Translations under genes and position numbers: made by a program | Source: Treponema sp. | GTDB taxonomy: Bacteria; Spirochaetota; Spirochaetia; Treponematales; Breznakiellaceae | NCBI GenBank assembly: GCA_031283505.1 | Contig: JAITBO010000136.1 | Span: 1 to 6,251, forward strand | Direction of reading: 5' to 3' | Length of the DNA: 6,251 nt | Notes under the pieces: model-generated | Told to the model about the DNA's origin: nothing | The model's database searches: none | What the model saw: only the letters and a program-made list of their open reading frames with translations | Shown: one piece after another, positions 5,202 to 6,251 of the stretch | Layout of the letters: each line of letters opens with the position of its first letter | Numbering within the stretch: the first letter of the stretch is position 1

Positions 5202-6251
5202 TCAGGGCTTTACGCTGTTCACAAAGGCGTTGTAATCGGACATGCCGTTGGCAAAATCAAAATAACTTCTCACTTTAATCTCTCCATTGGCGATCTTATC
5301 CCTGGTGCTTTCCAGTTTTTGCAGGAAAGCGGGGTCTATATTGGCGCGGAAATAGTTGTTATCCGCATATCCAACTGCTTTTTCTTTTACACCCAGCGTG
5401 CGGATGGTACCCCAGAATTCCCTGCCTTCCTTGAGATCCGCGAAGATGGAAACAAAGGTATTGCCAACTTCCTTTAACATGGAAGTGTAAATAACATTCG
5501 CCATGGTGATGTTGCCGCTCTGGCGCAGGGCTTCGTATTGATCCGAATCAACACCGATGGTCCATACCCTACCGTTAAGGGCGATGGCCGCGTCAAAGGC
5601 GCCAATGCCGGCAGCCCCGGCTACAGGGAAGAATACATCCACGGCGGAGGTATTATGCTGGCTCATGCAGAGTTCCAGCATAGCCGCGGTATCGATCCAG
5701 TTTCCAACCCATCCGGTGGCAACCTTGATGCCGGGTTTATGCGCCTTGGCGCCTTCGATATAACCGGTAATAAAATCACAGATAACCGGGTTTTCCATCC
5801 CGCCCACCGCTCCGATAACGCCGGATTTTGAAATCTCCGCGGCCACCATGCCAACCAGATAGCTCCCTTCATTTTGGGCAAATACAACGTAGAGGATGTT
5901 ATTGTAGGCAACCGTAGTCTCCCGGCCCACGTCAAAGACGACGAATCTTTTATCCGGGAAGGAAGCGGCCGCCGATTCAATAGCCTCTTTGAAGGATTCA
6001 CTCCCTAGAATGTATCCCACCTCCGGATCTTCCGCCGCCTCGCGGACAAAGGCTTCGCGCTTAGACAGATCTTCCCCGACTTCAATTGCCTGGGTTTTAA
6101 ATCCATAATCCCGTTCCAGGACTTTGAGCCCCGCCGCTCCGGAATCGTTAAAGGACATATCCCCAAGGCCGGAATTGACAAAGACAATCTTCCCCGGCCC
6201 CTTCTCCGCCGCGGTTCCGCCTGTTGCGGCGGGAGCTTTCTTGCCGCCGCA
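5202..6251 (-). CDS. pnrA: BMP-family substrate-binding lipoprotein, PnrA/TmpC-like (5' end beyond window)
   Basis: The periplasmic, lipid-anchored receptor of the importer. The frame stays open to the right edge, where the first codon (6251-6249) is TGC, Cys. The protein begins C-G-G-K-K, followed by a flexible A/G/K/P/T linker (2-20) and then beta strand KIVFVNSG, so this is almost certainly the lipobox cysteine and only the signal peptide is missing. The mature part would be 349 residues, typical of the family. BMP (PF02608) marks: SFND (33-36), VVFDVG (104-109), FAQNEGSYLVG (124-134), FFPVAGAAG (207-215), GVDSDQY (233-239), TSMLK (256-260). These keep the Phe, Asp and Lys positions that in T. 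pallidum PnrA sandwich the purine and hold the ribose (recalled, not aligned). The ATG at 6158 is internal and not the start. First visible gene of the operon; ATPase and permeases follow. Riboflavin receptors (RfuA) are a related alternative. Confidence 0.92.
   Translation of the reverse strand, partial: CGGKKAPAATGGTAAEKGPGKIVFVNSGLGDMSFNDSGAAGLKVLERDYGFKTQAIEVGEDLSKREAFVREAAEDPEVGYILGSESFKEAIESAAASFPDKRFVVFDVGRETTVAYNNILYVVFAQNEGSYLVGMVAAEISKSGVIGAVGGMENPVICDFITGYIEGAKAHKPGIKVATGWVGNWIDTAAMLELCMSQHNTSAVDVFFPVAGAAGIGAFDAAIALNGRVWTIGVDSDQYEALRQSGNITMANVIYTSMLKEVGNTFVSIFADLKEGREFWGTIRTLGVKEKAVGYADNNYFRANIDPAFLQKLESTRDKIANGEIKVRSYFDFANGMSDYNAFVNSVKP

Noticed and set aside
4860..5477. Plus-strand open frame of 205 residues crossing the receptor/ATPase gap
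   Set aside because: It runs antisense through two conserved genes and the terminator; no recognisable domain or initiation signal.
1..6251. CRISPR array, insertion sequence, tRNA or riboswitch
   Set aside because: No regularly spaced repeats, transposase, terminal inverted repeats, cloverleaf or recognisable aptamer core were seen; gene density is high and all gaps are under 150 bp.

Overview
The window reads as an ordinary chromosomal region of a spirochaete, most likely a Treponema-type organism. This is an inference from three things. The solute-binding lipoprotein resembles treponemal TmpC/PnrA. The gene order (binding lipoprotein, double ATPase, permease, permease) matches the treponemal purine nucleoside transporter locus as I remember it. 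Base composition looks moderate, around 50% G+C by eye. No mobile element, CRISPR array, RNA gene or phage gene is visible.

Layout from left to right. Positions 1-145 are a non-coding, AT-richer leader. It contains a near-consensus sigma70-type promoter whose 17-bp spacer is filled by an inverted repeat. Positions 146-1024 (+) encode a PHP-family histidinol-phosphatase (HisJ/HisK type). A 45-bp gap with no intrinsic terminator separates it from the convergent gene at 1070-1426 (-), a short DksA/TraR-type zinc-finger RNA polymerase regulator. Positions 1427-1567 hold the dksA leader and a good intrinsic terminator that faces the + strand.

The rest of the window, 1568-6251, is one minus-strand operon for a BMP/NupNOPQ/PnrABCDE-type ABC importer. 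Transcription runs right to left: a substrate-binding lipoprotein (5202-6251, cut by the window edge exactly at its lipidation cysteine), a 69-75-bp gap with an intrinsic terminator or attenuator, a double-domain ATPase (3576-5126), permease 1 (2503-3579) and permease 2 (1568-2506). The last three genes are joined by 4-bp ATGA stop/start overlaps, as expected for translationally coupled subunits of one complex. The likely cargo is purine nucleosides, because residues that line the nucleoside pocket in PnrA (from memory of that structure) appear to be kept. Riboflavin or another nucleoside cannot be ruled out from sequence alone.

How it works together: the lipid-anchored receptor captures substrate in the periplasm and hands it to the two-permease channel. 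The channel is driven by an ATPase with one canonical and one degenerate ATP site. The hairpin after the receptor gene would give more receptor than transporter. I found no convincing undescribed system here. The observations most worth checking are the promoter-spacer inverted repeat before hisK, the hisK/dksA convergent arrangement with an antisense terminator beyond dksA, and the attenuator in the transporter operon.
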